DNA from: Candidatus Competibacter sp.
Lineage (GTDB): Bacteria; Pseudomonadota; Gammaproteobacteria; Competibacterales; Competibacteraceae
DNA: 55,264 nucleotides
Direction of reading: 5' to 3'
NCBI GenBank assembly: GCA_029624815.1
Contig: JARSSH010000024.1
Span: 63,142 to 118,405, forward strand
Shown: positions 33,451 to 42,648 of the stretch, piece by piece
How positions within the stretch are numbered: position 1 is the stretch's first letter
How the letters are laid out: each line of letters begins with the position of its first letter
Made by a program: the position numbers and the translations under genes
The notes under the pieces: model-generated
Database searches by the model: none
The model's input: only the letters and a program-made list of their open reading frames with translations
Told to the model about the DNA's origin: nothing

Positions 33451-36065
33451 CCTGTCCTCTCTTCTTCGCTTGGCATCGAATCCGCGGGCGCTTCTGGCAA
33501 TGTAAAACAGAACGTCGCGCCCTTGCCGGGTGCTCCCCACGCTTCGATGACGCCGCCATGCCGATGCACGATGCGTTGCACCGTGGCCAGGCCGATGCCG
33601 ATGCCGGGAAATTCCTCTTGGCGATGCAGACGCTGAAAGGGCTGAAACAGCCGGTTGGCGTAGGCCATGTCGAAGCCGGCGCCGTTGTCGGCCACGCAGA
33701 GGCGGCGCTGGCCGTCGCGGTCCTCGGCGTAGACGCGGATGTGAGCCTTCGCGGCGTGCGCGCTGTATTTCCAGGCGTTGCCGAGCAGATTACGCAGCAC
33801 CACCTGCATCATGCCGGCGTCGCCGCGCGCCCGGAGTCCGGCTTCCACGTCCACCGTCACCCGCCGTTCCGGCTCGCTTTGCGCCAACTCGGCGAGCAGG
33901 AGCTTGGCCAGGGTGGAGAGGTCCACCGCATCGCGACGCAATCCACCGCGCGTGCTGCGCGATAGGGCGAGCAGACCATCGATCAATTCGTTCATTCTGC
34001 GGCTGGCCAGGCCGATTTGTGCCAGGTAGCCCTTGGCCTCGTCTGGCAGGCGATCGCCGTAGTCCTCGGCCAGCGCTTGACCGAACCCGCTCATGGCGCG
34101 CAGCGGCGCGCGCAGATCGTGAGACACGGCATAGGCGAAGCTGTCCAGTTCCCGATTGGCGGCGCTCAGCTCGGCGGTGCGCTCGACCACGCGCCGCTCC
34201 AGGTCGGCGTTGAGGCGGTGGATTTCCTCCTCGGCCTGTTTGTGATCGCTGATGTCCTCGGAAAAAATGACGATGCCGCCCACGCCGCCGTCGCCCGAGT
34301 GCCAGGGCCGCATTTCCCAGCGCAGCCACTGGACGTGGCCGTCCGCCCTGACGAAGCGATCGTCGTCGGCCCGCATCACCTCGCCCGCCAGTCCGCGTTG
34401 ATGCACGGCTTTCAAGTCATCCGAAATCTCCGGGAAGATTTCGTAGTGGAAGCGGCCGATGATGTCCGCGTTACCGAGGGAATAGTCATCCATCCAGCGG
34501 CGGCTGACGACGAGGTAGCGCATCTCGCGGTCGAACATGGCCAGGGCGGCCGGCGCGTGTTCGATGAACAGGTGCAGCCGCTCCTCGCTTTCGCGCAATG
34601 CGGCCGCGGTCTGCTTGCGCGCCTGGATGTCCTCGATGACGGAGATGAAGTAATCGGGAGTGGCGTCCGGCTTCCATACCAAGGAGACGGTGAGGTTGAT
34701 CCAGACGATGCCGCCCTCCTTGCGCCGGTAGCGCTTTTCCATGGAATAGGTCTGGATCTCGCTGGCCAGCATGCGACGCACAAAGTCCAGATCGGCATCC
34801 AGATCGTCTGGATGGGTAATGTCCTGGAAGGTCAGCGCGAGCATTTCCTCCGGGCTGTAGCCGACGATCTGGCACAGCTTGCGGTTGACCCGCAGCCAGC
34901 GACCGTCCGGCGCGACCATGGCGATGCCCATCGCCGCCTGCTCGAACGTGGCCTCGAAGCGTTGCTCGCTCTCGATCGAAGCCGCTTCCGCGACTTTGCG
35001 GCGTCTGATTTCATGGGACAACTTGCGATTCCAGAGCATCAACCCCAGGATGATCGCGGTGAATAGGGCGAATACCTGCCAGAACCGGGTGTAGTTGAAT
35101 CCCTGTTCATAGCGGATGGGCAGCCATTTCCGGTAAATGGCATCGCGTTCGGTTTCGGAAATCGAATCCAGGGTCTTGTCGAGGATGCTGGCCAGGATCG
35201 GCCAGTCCTTGCGCACCGCCATGGATTGAACGTTCACATACGGGGTTTGCCCGACGATCTTGAGCGCCTCCAGCCCCAGTTTGGCCTTGTAATAGTCGAC
35301 GGCCAGCATGGTTTCGATGTAGGCGAAGACCTTGCCCTGTTGGAGCGCTTCCAGTCCGTCCCGCACCGTCTTGACTCGATGCAGGCGGACTTTGGGAAAG
35401 TCGCGCGGTATCCAGTCGTTGACCGCGTAGCCCTCCACGATGGCGACTGTTTTCCCCGCGAGTTCCCGCATGCTGCCGATATACGTGATATCCGGTTGGG
35501 CGACGATGACGACGGGTACTCTCATGTAAGGCTTGGTGAAAGCCCAGAATTCGGTGCGTTCGGGCGTCACGGTCACGGAGGTGGTCATGTCGATGTCCCA
35601 GCGTTTCAGCCGGGCATAGGCTTCCTGCCAGCTCAGGTTCCGCACCCGTTCGAACTTTACGCCCAAGCGCTGTTCGATGAGCTTCAGATAATCCTCGACG
35701 ATGCCGGACGGCTCTCCGCGCTCGTCGGCGAATTCGACCGGTGGCCAACCCGGATCTTGGACCACGCGGATGACGGGATGCGCGCGCAGCCAGGCGCGTT
35801 CGTCTTCGGTCAGGGATGGCGGTCCGAGGCTTGGACTTGGCGTTGCCGGGGCGCGGTCGTCTTGACCGCCCGCCGCCACCGTCGCCAACAGCAGCAAGAG
35901 CAGCACGCCCCGCCGCGGCAGCCGGGTCAACAAGGGTTGCGGCGGTATGCCCCGTCGGCGCTCCGCCGGCGCTGGCGGAGTGGGAATCGCCTCGCTCATG
36001 GAGCGCCCCACTTCGGCGAATGGGTTTGGCCCATCGAGGGAAGGGAGGGGGATGCGCGACTTCAT
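33447..36065 (-). CDS. Sensor histidine kinase with periplasmic amino-acid-binding (SBP_bac_3) domain
   Basis: 872 aa. A hydrophobic stretch near residues 53-66 exports a periplasmic SBP_bac_3 domain (about 80-310: WLRAHPVIRVVQDPGWPPVE, SVTVTPERTEFWAFTKPYM, VAIVEGYAVNDWIP). A membrane helix follows (about 325-343), then two PAS/PAC domains, a phytochrome-like HisKA with YAVSHDLRAPLRAMSGFG and HATPase_c (NAWKYSAH, DNGAGFDM, GIGLATVQRI). It probably senses a small amino-acid-like ligand outside the cell. The start at 36065 or at 35999 (MSEAIPTPP) is undecided; neither has a strong ribosome site. Confidence 0.9.
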   Translation of the reverse strand: MKSRIPLPSLDGPNPFAEVGRSMSEAIPTPPAPAERRRGIPPQPLLTRLPRRGVLLLLLLATVAAGGQDDRAPATPSPSLGPPSLTEDERAWLRAHPVIRVVQDPGWPPVEFADERGEPSGIVEDYLKLIEQRLGVKFERVRNLSWQEAYARLKRWDIDMTTSVTVTPERTEFWAFTKPYMRVPVVIVAQPDITYIGSMRELAGKTVAIVEGYAVNDWIPRDFPKVRLHRVKTVRDGLEALQQGKVFAYIETMLAVDYYKAKLGLEALKIVGQTPYVNVQSMAVRKDWPILASILDKTLDSISETERDAIYRKWLPIRYEQGFNYTRFWQVFALFTAIILGLMLWNRKLSHEIRRRKVAEAASIESEQRFEATFEQAAMGIAMVAPDGRWLRVNRKLCQIVGYSPEEMLALTFQDITHPDDLDADLDFVRRMLASEIQTYSMEKRYRRKEGGIVWINLTVSLVWKPDATPDYFISVIEDIQARKQTAAALRESEERLHLFIEHAPAALAMFDREMRYLVVSRRWMDDYSLGNADIIGRFHYEIFPEISDDLKAVHQRGLAGEVMRADDDRFVRADGHVQWLRWEMRPWHSGDGGVGGIVIFSEDISDHKQAEEEIHRLNADLERRVVERTAELSAANRELDSFAYAVSHDLRAPLRAMSGFGQALAEDYGDRLPDEAKGYLAQIGLASRRMNELIDGLLALSRSTRGGLRRDAVDLSTLAKLLLAELAQSEPERRVTVDVEAGLRARGDAGMMQVVLRNLLGNAWKYSAHAAKAHIRVYAEDRDGQRRLCVADNGAGFDMAYANRLFQPFQRLHRQEEFPGIGIGLATVQRIVHRHGGVIEAWGAPGKGATFCFTLPEAPADSMPSEEERTG

Positions 36066-36204
36066 GGCTGTGGCCTTGCGGTTGGAACCGCGCTTTCAAA
36101 GCGTAATGGCTTGGAGACATTTTATACGGTTTCTTGGGATGCAAGCCATTGTGGAAGCAGCGCTCGCCCCCGCCCTTTTCCCTTGAAGAGAGAAGCGACG
36201 GTCC

Positions 36205-36969
36205 TCAACCCGCCAGCAGCAAGCGTCCCGCCATCAGCGCCACCACCAGCAGGAACACCGGGCGGATGAACGGCGCGCCGTAGCGGATGGCGCTGTGGGC
36301 GCCGACGAACGCCCCGAGCATGAGGGTCGTGCCCATGGTCAGGCCGACGGTGTAATCGATGTTGCCGAGGATGACGAAGGTCAGCAGCGCGGTGAGGTTG
36401 CTGACGAAGTTCATGAAGCGCGCCACGCCGGCGGCCGCCACCAGATCCAGATGAAACAGCCTCATCGCCGCCGCCATCCAAAACGCGCCGGTGCCGGGAC
36501 CGATGAAACCGTCGTAGAAGCCGATCAGCCCGCCGGTCAGCAGCTTGACGCCGCGCCGGTTCGAAGGCGTTGCCGGCGCGGCTGGAAAGGGGGCGCGGAC
36601 TGGCGATGTTCGCCGTGGCCAGATCAGATAGCCCGACGCCAGCAGGATCGCCAGCGGCAGCAGCGTCTTCAGCGTTCCGGCGCTCAACAGATAAATCAGC
36701 ACCGCGCCGATCAGCGCCCCGACGAAGGTGCCAAAACTCATCGCCCACCACAGCGCCGGCTGGAACAGGCCCTTGCGGATGAAAGTCAGCGAGGCGCTGA
36801 AAGTGCCGAAGGTGCCGACCAGCTTGTTGGTGCCGACCACCAGATGCGGCGGCATTCCGATGCTCAGTAGCGCCGGCATGACCAGCATCCCGCCGCCGCC
36901 GGCGATGGCGTCGATGAAACCCGCCAGCAGCGCAACGATGCCCAACAGCAGGATGGTGGTGGGTTCCAT
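36205..36969 (-). CDS. TSUP family membrane transporter (TauE/SafE-like)
   Basis: 254 aa, about eight hydrophobic segments. The duplicated family motif appears as AGFIDAIAGGGGMLVMPALL near the N-terminus and GFYDGFIGPGTGAFWMAAAM in the second half. TSUP proteins export or import sulfite, sulfoacetate or related anions; the substrate is not clear here. It starts 15 bp after otsB, so it is probably the last gene of the otsA-otsB unit, although a functional link with trehalose is not obvious. Confidence 0.88.
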   Translation of the reverse strand: MEPTTILLLGIVALLAGFIDAIAGGGGMLVMPALLSIGMPPHLVVGTNKLVGTFGTFSASLTFIRKGLFQPALWWAMSFGTFVGALIGAVLIYLLSAGTLKTLLPLAILLASGYLIWPRRTSPVRAPFPAAPATPSNRRGVKLLTGGLIGFYDGFIGPGTGAFWMAAAMRLFHLDLVAAAGVARFMNFVSNLTALLTFVILGNIDYTVGLTMGTTLMLGAFVGAHSAIRYGAPFIRPVFLLVVALMAGRLLLAG

Positions 36970-36984
36970 GGCGGCGGAGTCGAT

Positions 36985-37788
36985 TCAGGAAACGGCGACG
37001 GTTTCGGCCAGGGTTTCGGCCAGCGCCGCCAGCAAGGCCATCAGAGCGGCCGGATCGGGTAGGTACTCGACGGCTTCGGCCGGCGGTTCCGGGCCGATGC
37101 CCAGGGCGATGCCACCCAGGGCGCGCGCCGCCGCCAGCGCCGGCGCGTCGTTGACGGCGTCGCCGGCGTACAGCGCCAGCGCCGGTTCCGCGCCGCCCTG
37201 GGCGACGATGGTCCGCAGCGCCGTGCCTTTATCGTGTGCGATGGCCGGCAGTATTTCGATCGCCAGCGGCCCGTTCAAGACATGCAGGGCGGTGGCGTGC
37301 GGCGCCAGCAAAGCCGTGGTTTCGGCGCACAGCGCTTCGATCCGATTCGACGCCAGTTGCCGGTAGTGGACGGTAAAACCGAACGGTTTCTTTTCCACCC
37401 AGGCGCCGGGATAGGCAGCCAGTCGGGTCTCGATGGCGGCGCTCAGGGGATCGAGCCGGGCGCGGCTGGCCAGCGCCCCGGCGGGAATCCGGCGCTTCCC
37501 GGCCAGTTCCAATTCCAGCCCGGTGGAACCGCCGTAACTCAGTCCGGCCAGACCGACCATGCCGATCAGGTCGTCGAGCCCTCGGCCGCTGACCACGCCG
37601 ACCGTCACTCGGGGAGTTGCCGCCAGCCGAGCCAGGACAGCCCGCGGCGCGGGGTCGAGCACCGCCAGGCGGGGATGCGCGACCAGCGGAGTCAGCGTGC
37701 CATCGTAATCGAAAACCAGAACCAGACGCTGGCCCCGGCGGTGGGCGGCGGTCAGCGTGTCCAGAAGGTCTTGACTGGCGGGAAGCAT
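36985..37788 (-). CDS. otsB: Trehalose-6-phosphate phosphatase
   Basis: 267-aa HAD-superfamily enzyme that removes phosphate from trehalose-6-phosphate. Motif I is VFDYDGTLTPLV (nucleophile and acid Asp), motif II is VGVVSGRGLDDL, and motif IV is LYAGDAVNDAPAL (the Mg-binding Asp pair). The length matches E. coli OtsB (266 aa). The ATG at 37788 shares one base with the otsA stop (TGATG), implying coupled translation and balanced amounts. Trehalose produced here could feed the TreS-GlgE genes 5 kb away. Confidence 0.93.
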   Translation of the reverse strand: MLPASQDLLDTLTAAHRRGQRLVLVFDYDGTLTPLVAHPRLAVLDPAPRAVLARLAATPRVTVGVVSGRGLDDLIGMVGLAGLSYGGSTGLELELAGKRRIPAGALASRARLDPLSAAIETRLAAYPGAWVEKKPFGFTVHYRQLASNRIEALCAETTALLAPHATALHVLNGPLAIEILPAIAHDKGTALRTIVAQGGAEPALALYAGDAVNDAPALAAARALGGIALGIGPEPPAEAVEYLPDPAALMALLAALAETLAETVAVS

Positions 37789-40064
37789 CAGGTTGCTTCC
37801 TGGGTGGATGAAGTGGACGTCGGATCGGCGGTCAGGGTGTCCAGGAAATCGGCGGCCCAACGATAGATATTGTGTTCCTCCACATGCCGCCGCATTTGCG
37901 TCATGCGTTCCCGCCGTTCGTCCGAAGGCATCTCCAATGCCCGCTGGATCGTTTCGGCGAACTGCTCGACGTCGTAGGGGTTGACGATCAGCGCGTCGCT
38001 CAACTCGCGGGCCGCGCCGGTGAATTCCGAAAGGATCAATACCCCGTCCAGGTCGGAGCGGGCCGCCACGAATTCCTTGGCCACCAGGTTCATGCCGTCG
38101 TGCAGCGAGCTGACGATGTTGATCTCGGCCAACCGCATGAAGGCGTGAATGGTGGCCGTGTCCTGGTCGCCGACCAGAAAGCGGATCGGTTTCCAGGCGG
38201 CGGTCTGAAAGCGCCAGTTGATCGTGTCGGCCAGCGATTCCAGCTCGTTGAGGTGGTCCCGATAGCGGCGGAGATAGGTGCGGCTGGGGGTGCTCAACTG
38301 CACCAGGGTGAACTGACCCCGGTAGCGGGGGTAGCGCTCCAGAAAGCGGGCGACGGCGCGGAACCGCTCCGGCAGCCCCTTGGTATAGTCGATCCGGTCG
38401 ATCCCAACCGCGACTCGCACATGATCCAGCGAGTAGCGGTCGCGCAGTTCGTCGATTTGACGGGCCAAATGAATGCCGCTGGGCGTCCGACGCTCGCTCC
38501 AGGGTTGGACGCCGATGGGAAACGGCCGGACCCGCGAAACATGATCGTGCGACTCCACGGTAAACCGGTTCCAATCCAGCCGGGCTTCGATCATCCGATC
38601 GGCGGTATCGAGGAAATTGTTGCAATGCTGCTGGAGGTGGAAACCGATCAGATCCGCGCCGAGCAGACCGCGCAGCAATTCAGCCCGCCATGGGCAGATG
38701 CGGAACGCTTCCGGGTTGGGCCAGGGGATGTGCCAGAACATACCCACCGTCAGATCCGGACGGGCGTCCTTTAACAGGCGCGGCGCCAGCGCCAGGTGGT
38801 AATCCTGCACCAGCACCACTGCTGGATCGGCGCCGACCTCTTCCAGGGCGATCGCGGCGAAGCGCTGGTTAGCGCGCAGGTAGTGTTCCCAATTGCTGGC
38901 CCGGAATACCGGCCGTTCGTGCGCCAGATGGCAGAGCGGCCACAGTCCTTCGTTGGCGAAGCCATGGTAATAACCGTGCTCCTCTTCCCGGCTCAGCCAC
39001 ACCCGCCGCAGGGTATAGGCGGGATCGTCCGGCGGCACCGCCAGTCGGCCCCGCTCGTCGGCGGTCATGCGGTCGGCGTTGCCGGCGCCATGGGCGATCC
39101 ACACGCCGCCGCTGGCCCGCAGCACCGGATCGAGAGCGGTGACCAGTCCGCCGGCGGGGGTGCGGAGGCGGGTTTTGCCGTCCTGCAATTCGTGCAGGTA
39201 GGGCTCCCGGTTGCTGAGCACCAGCAGACGGCGACCGCGCAGGCGATCGATCATATAGGCGTGCAGCCGCTCACGGGTCCAGATCTGGCCGGTTTGCGCC
39301 ACCGCCCGCGCTTGCGCCCGCTGCGCCGAACGCGCGGTCCGCAGCGAGTCGGCCAGCCGGCCGTTCTCGTTGGCCAACCGCGCGGCCGGCGGTTCGAGCG
39401 GCGGCGGTTCGGCATCGTCGCCGCCGCGCAGTTGCCGCATCCATTCCATCATCCGCTTGAGCGGGCGGTCGTACAGCAGCCAGGCGCCCGCCACCACCAG
39501 GGTCAGCAGCAGCAGGGTGACGACGCCCACCCAGAACCCGAATCGAACCCGCCGGCTGACGACGAGCTTGTCCACCTGGGACATATCCTGGACCACCACC
39601 AGCACGCCTTGCGGTTGACCGTCCGGCGCGCGGATCGCCGAGGCGAGGATATAGACGCGGCCCTGGTCGGTGCGGATGGATTCGATGATGTCTTTCTGTT
39701 CCTTGAGCGCTCGGGCAACGACTTTATTGAGGTCGGCGGCGAATTCCTGCACGTCCTTGCCGGCGGCGAGCAGGCGGCCATCCGGCCGATAGACCGCCAA
39801 TCCGATCAGCGGCGGGTAACCTTCCAGGCTGGAACTGAGCGCCGCCGCCGCCTCGCGATCCGGCAGTTGCAGCGCGGCCTGGACCGAATAGACCATCTGA
39901 TGGGAAAGCACGTAGGCACGCCGGTCCATTTCTTCCAGGTCGGCCGCGCGTTCCCGTTCGACCTGTAACCAGGCCAGGACGCCCATCAACAGGCCGACCA
40001 GCCCGGCGACCAGCAAGCCCATCCGCAGCGAGTTGGGCAGGCGGTATTGGGTGTTCGTTGGCAT
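37788..40064 (-). CDS. otsA: Trehalose-6-phosphate synthase with N-terminal membrane sensor-like region
   Basis: 758 aa against about 470 for E. coli OtsA. Residues 14-35 and about 173-198 are membrane helices enclosing a ~135-residue extracytoplasmic domain, followed by a HAMP-like linker ([15 protein letters not shown]) and an Ala/Arg-rich helix. The GT20 catalytic domain starts near residue 280 with [14 protein letters not shown] and includes [61 protein letters not shown] and [20 protein letters not shown]. It makes trehalose-6-phosphate from a nucleotide-glucose and glucose-6-phosphate. The layout suggests that synthesis is tied to the membrane and perhaps to an outside signal such as osmotic strength. 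Confidence 0.9.
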   Translation of the reverse strand: MPTNTQYRLPNSLRMGLLVAGLVGLLMGVLAWLQVERERAADLEEMDRRAYVLSHQMVYSVQAALQLPDREAAAALSSSLEGYPPLIGLAVYRPDGRLLAAGKDVQEFAADLNKVVARALKEQKDIIESIRTDQGRVYILASAIRAPDGQPQGVLVVVQDMSQVDKLVVSRRVRFGFWVGVVTLLLLTLVVAGAWLLYDRPLKRMMEWMRQLRGGDDAEPPPLEPPAARLANENGRLADSLRTARSAQRAQARAVAQTGQIWTRERLHAYMIDRLRGRRLLVLSNREPYLHELQDGKTRLRTPAGGLVTALDPVLRASGGVWIAHGAGNADRMTADERGRLAVPPDDPAYTLRRVWLSREEEHGYYHGFANEGLWPLCHLAHERPVFRASNWEHYLRANQRFAAIALEEVGADPAVVLVQDYHLALAPRLLKDARPDLTVGMFWHIPWPNPEAFRICPWRAELLRGLLGADLIGFHLQQHCNNFLDTADRMIEARLDWNRFTVESHDHVSRVRPFPIGVQPWSERRTPSGIHLARQIDELRDRYSLDHVRVAVGIDRIDYTKGLPERFRAVARFLERYPRYRGQFTLVQLSTPSRTYLRRYRDHLNELESLADTINWRFQTAAWKPIRFLVGDQDTATIHAFMRLAEINIVSSLHDGMNLVAKEFVAARSDLDGVLILSEFTGAARELSDALIVNPYDVEQFAETIQRALEMPSDERRERMTQMRRHVEEHNIYRWAADFLDTLTADPTSTSSTQEAT

Positions 40065-40123
40065 GAAGATTTCTCGGACAGGATTCCGCCAACGAGGGAC
40101 GGATTCGGCTCGTGGGGGTTCGC

Positions 40124-41281
40124 TCAGGCCAGCAGCCGGCGCAGAATATCCTGGTAGATCCGGCTGAGTCGTTCCAAATCGGCGACGGGCAGCCGCTCGT
40201 CGATCTGGTGGATGGTGGCGTTGGATGGCCCGAGTTCGATCACCTGCGCGCCGGTGGGGGCGATGAAGCGCCCATCGGAGGTGCCGCCGGCGGTGGACAG
40301 TTCCGGCTCCAGGCCGGTTTCGGCGCGGATCGCGGCGGCGGCGGCGGCCACCAGTTCGCCGGGCGGCGTAAAGAACGGCGAGCCCGACAGGCTCCAGTTC
40401 AGCTCATACTGGAACACTTGGCCAGTCTTGACTTCCTCGTTCAACAGGCCAGTTTCGACGATCAGGCGGGTGCGTTCCTCAAGCTGCTCGACGGTGACCG
40501 CCGGCGAAAAGCGGAAATTGAACAACAGCTCCAGATCGCCGGGCACGACATTGACCGCGCCGGCGCCGGCATGCAGGTTGGAAATCTGCAAGGAGGTCGG
40601 CGGAAAGCACTCATGACCCCGATCCCAGATTTCGTCCGCCAGCGCCCCGAGAATCGGCCCGATCGCGTGGATCGGGTTCTGGGCCAGGTGAGGGTAGGCG
40701 ACATGGCCCTGCCTGCCGCGCAGCCGCAGTCGGCCGTTCAGCGAGCCACGCCGGCCGTTTTTGATCGTATCGCCCAGTTGGGTCGAACTGGACGGTTCGC
40801 CCACCAGGCACCAGCGGATTTTCTCGCCGCGCGCCTCCAGCCGCTCCACCACCTTGACCGTGCCGTCCACCGCCGCGCCTTCTTCGTCGCTGGTGACGAG
40901 AAAGGCGATGGAGCCGCGCGGGCGCGGGCAGGCGGCGAGGAAGCGCTCGCAGGCGGTGACCATCGCCGCCAGGCTGCTTTTCATGTCGGCCGCGCCGCGC
41001 CCGTACAGCCAGTCCTCGCGGATTTGCGGAGCGAACGGCGGCGATTGCCACTGATCCAGCGGGCCGGGCGGCACCACGTCGGTGTGGCCGGCAAAGGCGA
41101 ACAGCGGCCCGTCGTCGCCATGCCGCGCCCAGAAGTTGTCCACCTGGCCGCGGCGCAGCCGCTCCACTCGGAAGCCGAGCGCCGTCAGCCGGGCGATCAT
41201 GACCTCCTGGCAGCCGGCGTCCTCGGGGGTAATCGAGGGCCGGCGGATCAGGTCGAGGGCGAGGTCCAGGGTGGAGGGCAT
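40124..41281 (-). CDS. dapE: Succinyl-diaminopimelate desuccinylase
   Basis: 385-aa zinc peptidase-family enzyme (M20) that cleaves N-succinyl-LL-diaminopimelate to succinate and LL-DAP on the way to lysine and peptidoglycan. Metal-binding motifs: [13 protein letters not shown] (His, then Asp), [14 protein letters not shown] (Asp), TSDEEG (catalytic and metal Glu) and GTSDGRFI; substrate region [10 protein letters not shown]. Length matches E. coli DapE (375 aa). It lies 306 bp from dapD in the same direction and 59 bp before otsA. Confidence 0.95.
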   Translation of the reverse strand: MPSTLDLALDLIRRPSITPEDAGCQEVMIARLTALGFRVERLRRGQVDNFWARHGDDGPLFAFAGHTDVVPPGPLDQWQSPPFAPQIREDWLYGRGAADMKSSLAAMVTACERFLAACPRPRGSIAFLVTSDEEGAAVDGTVKVVERLEARGEKIRWCLVGEPSSSTQLGDTIKNGRRGSLNGRLRLRGRQGHVAYPHLAQNPIHAIGPILGALADEIWDRGHECFPPTSLQISNLHAGAGAVNVVPGDLELLFNFRFSPAVTVEQLEERTRLIVETGLLNEEVKTGQVFQYELNWSLSGSPFFTPPGELVAAAAAAIRAETGLEPELSTAGGTSDGRFIAPTGAQVIELGPSNATIHQIDERLPVADLERLSRIYQDILRRLLA

Positions 41282-41587
41282 GGTCGGAAGGGTTCGAGGT
41301 CGGTCGGGAAACGGCGATTCATGTTTCGAAGTCTATCTTACTCCGGCGAAAAGTCGGAAGCGCCATGGGCGGTCCAGCGTTTGTGGCCGGTTCGACTCAG
41401 CGCGGTCGGTCGCGCTGCTTGGGAGAAGTCCGAATGGTTCCGGGCGTACCGTTGGGCGACGAAAGCCGTTAATTTTTTGAATTGGGTCGGTGCGATGAAG
41501 CGCGGCGCGGCTGGGTCTTCGCGGCATCAACCCAGCCCGCCAATCTCAGAAAGCCGATTTCAGAAAAGCCGGTCGGGAAACGGCCTG
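41282..41587. other. dapD-dapE gap with a 15-bp direct repeat
   Basis: 306 bp without a supported gene. The 15-mer CGGTCGGGAAACGGC occurs at 41301-41315 and again at 41570-41584, just after the dapD stop, bracketing about 254 bp. Short frames inside have no recognisable features. The gap may be a scar of an inserted or lost segment; many Gammaproteobacteria have an arsC-like gene between dapD and dapE. Confidence 0.5.
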
Positions 41588-42406
41588 TCAGTCGCGCAAC
41601 AATTCGTTCAGACTGACCCGACCACGCGTTTTCTCGTCCACCTGCTTGATGATGATCGCGCAGTACAGGCTATGGCTGCCATCGGGCGCGGGCAGGGCGC
41701 CGGACACCACCACCGATCCGGCCGGTATCCGACCGTAGCCGATCTCGCCGGTGAGCCGGTTGTAGATCTTGGTGCTTTGGCCGATGTAGACCCCCATCGA
41801 AATGACCGAACCGCGTTCGACGATCACGCCCTCGACCACTTCGGAACGCGCACCGATGAAACAATCGTCCTCGATGATGGTGGGGCTGGATTGCAGCGGC
41901 TCCAGTACGCCGCCGATGCCGACCCCGCCGGATAGGTGGACGTTTTTGCCGATCTGGGCGCAGGAACCGACCGTGGACCAGGTATCCACCATGGTTCCGG
42001 AGTCCACATACGCGCCGATGTTGACGTAGGACGGCATCAGCACCACGCCGGGCGCGATGTAGGAGCCGCGGCGGGCGGCGGCCGGCGGCACCACCCGCAC
42101 GCCGGCGGCCAGAAAATCGTTTTCGCCGTATTCGGCGTACTTGGGCGCTACCTTGTCGAAATAATTCGTGTAACCGTCGCGGATGATGGCGCTGTCGTTC
42201 AGGCGGAAACTGAGCAGCACCGCCTTTTTCAGCCAGGCGTTGACCGTCCAGGCGCCGTTGCGCGGTTCGGCGACCCGCGCCCGACCCAGCTCCAGCAGCC
42301 CCAGCGCTTCCTCGACCGCCTCGCGCAAATCGGTCGACGCGGTGGCGGCGTCGATCTCGCCGCGACGCTCGAAAGCATCATCGATAATCCGCTGTATTTT
42401 ATTCAT
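41588..42406 (-). CDS. dapD: Tetrahydrodipicolinate N-succinyltransferase
   Basis: 272 aa (E. coli DapD 274). It transfers succinyl from succinyl-CoA to tetrahydrodipicolinate in lysine/DAP synthesis. The C-terminal two thirds is a left-handed beta-helix of hexapeptide repeats ([32 protein letters not shown]), with the substrate region [23 protein letters not shown] lies ten bases before the ATG at 42406, which gives the usual N-terminus [13 protein letters not shown]. Divergent from glgE. Confidence 0.96.
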   Translation of the reverse strand: MNKIQRIIDDAFERRGEIDAATASTDLREAVEEALGLLELGRARVAEPRNGAWTVNAWLKKAVLLSFRLNDSAIIRDGYTNYFDKVAPKYAEYGENDFLAAGVRVVPPAAARRGSYIAPGVVLMPSYVNIGAYVDSGTMVDTWSTVGSCAQIGKNVHLSGGVGIGGVLEPLQSSPTIIEDDCFIGARSEVVEGVIVERGSVISMGVYIGQSTKIYNRLTGEIGYGRIPAGSVVVSGALPAPDGSHSLYCAIIIKQVDEKTRGRVSLNELLRD

Positions 42407-42648
42407 CGGGGAACATCCTCGGCAGGGCGGCATCCCAACAGCGAGTTTGGGCACAGCCGCAAAAACCGTCATAATAGGAAGGAATAAAACAGACAAGGAT
42501 GATGGATCGCCGCACGGACGACCCGTATCCGGGCGGCAACTTTATCACCTTACGTTTCCGAACGGCAGCATGTCGGCCACCGCCAGGCGCGGGGTATCGG
42601 CGCGCGCTGCCGATACCCGTACAAGCACAGCGAAAGAGGATCATCGGT

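Noticed and set aside
40112-41935. 607-codon plus-strand frame across dapE, the gap and dapD
   Set aside because: Covers two well-supported genes on the other strand and has no motif of its own.
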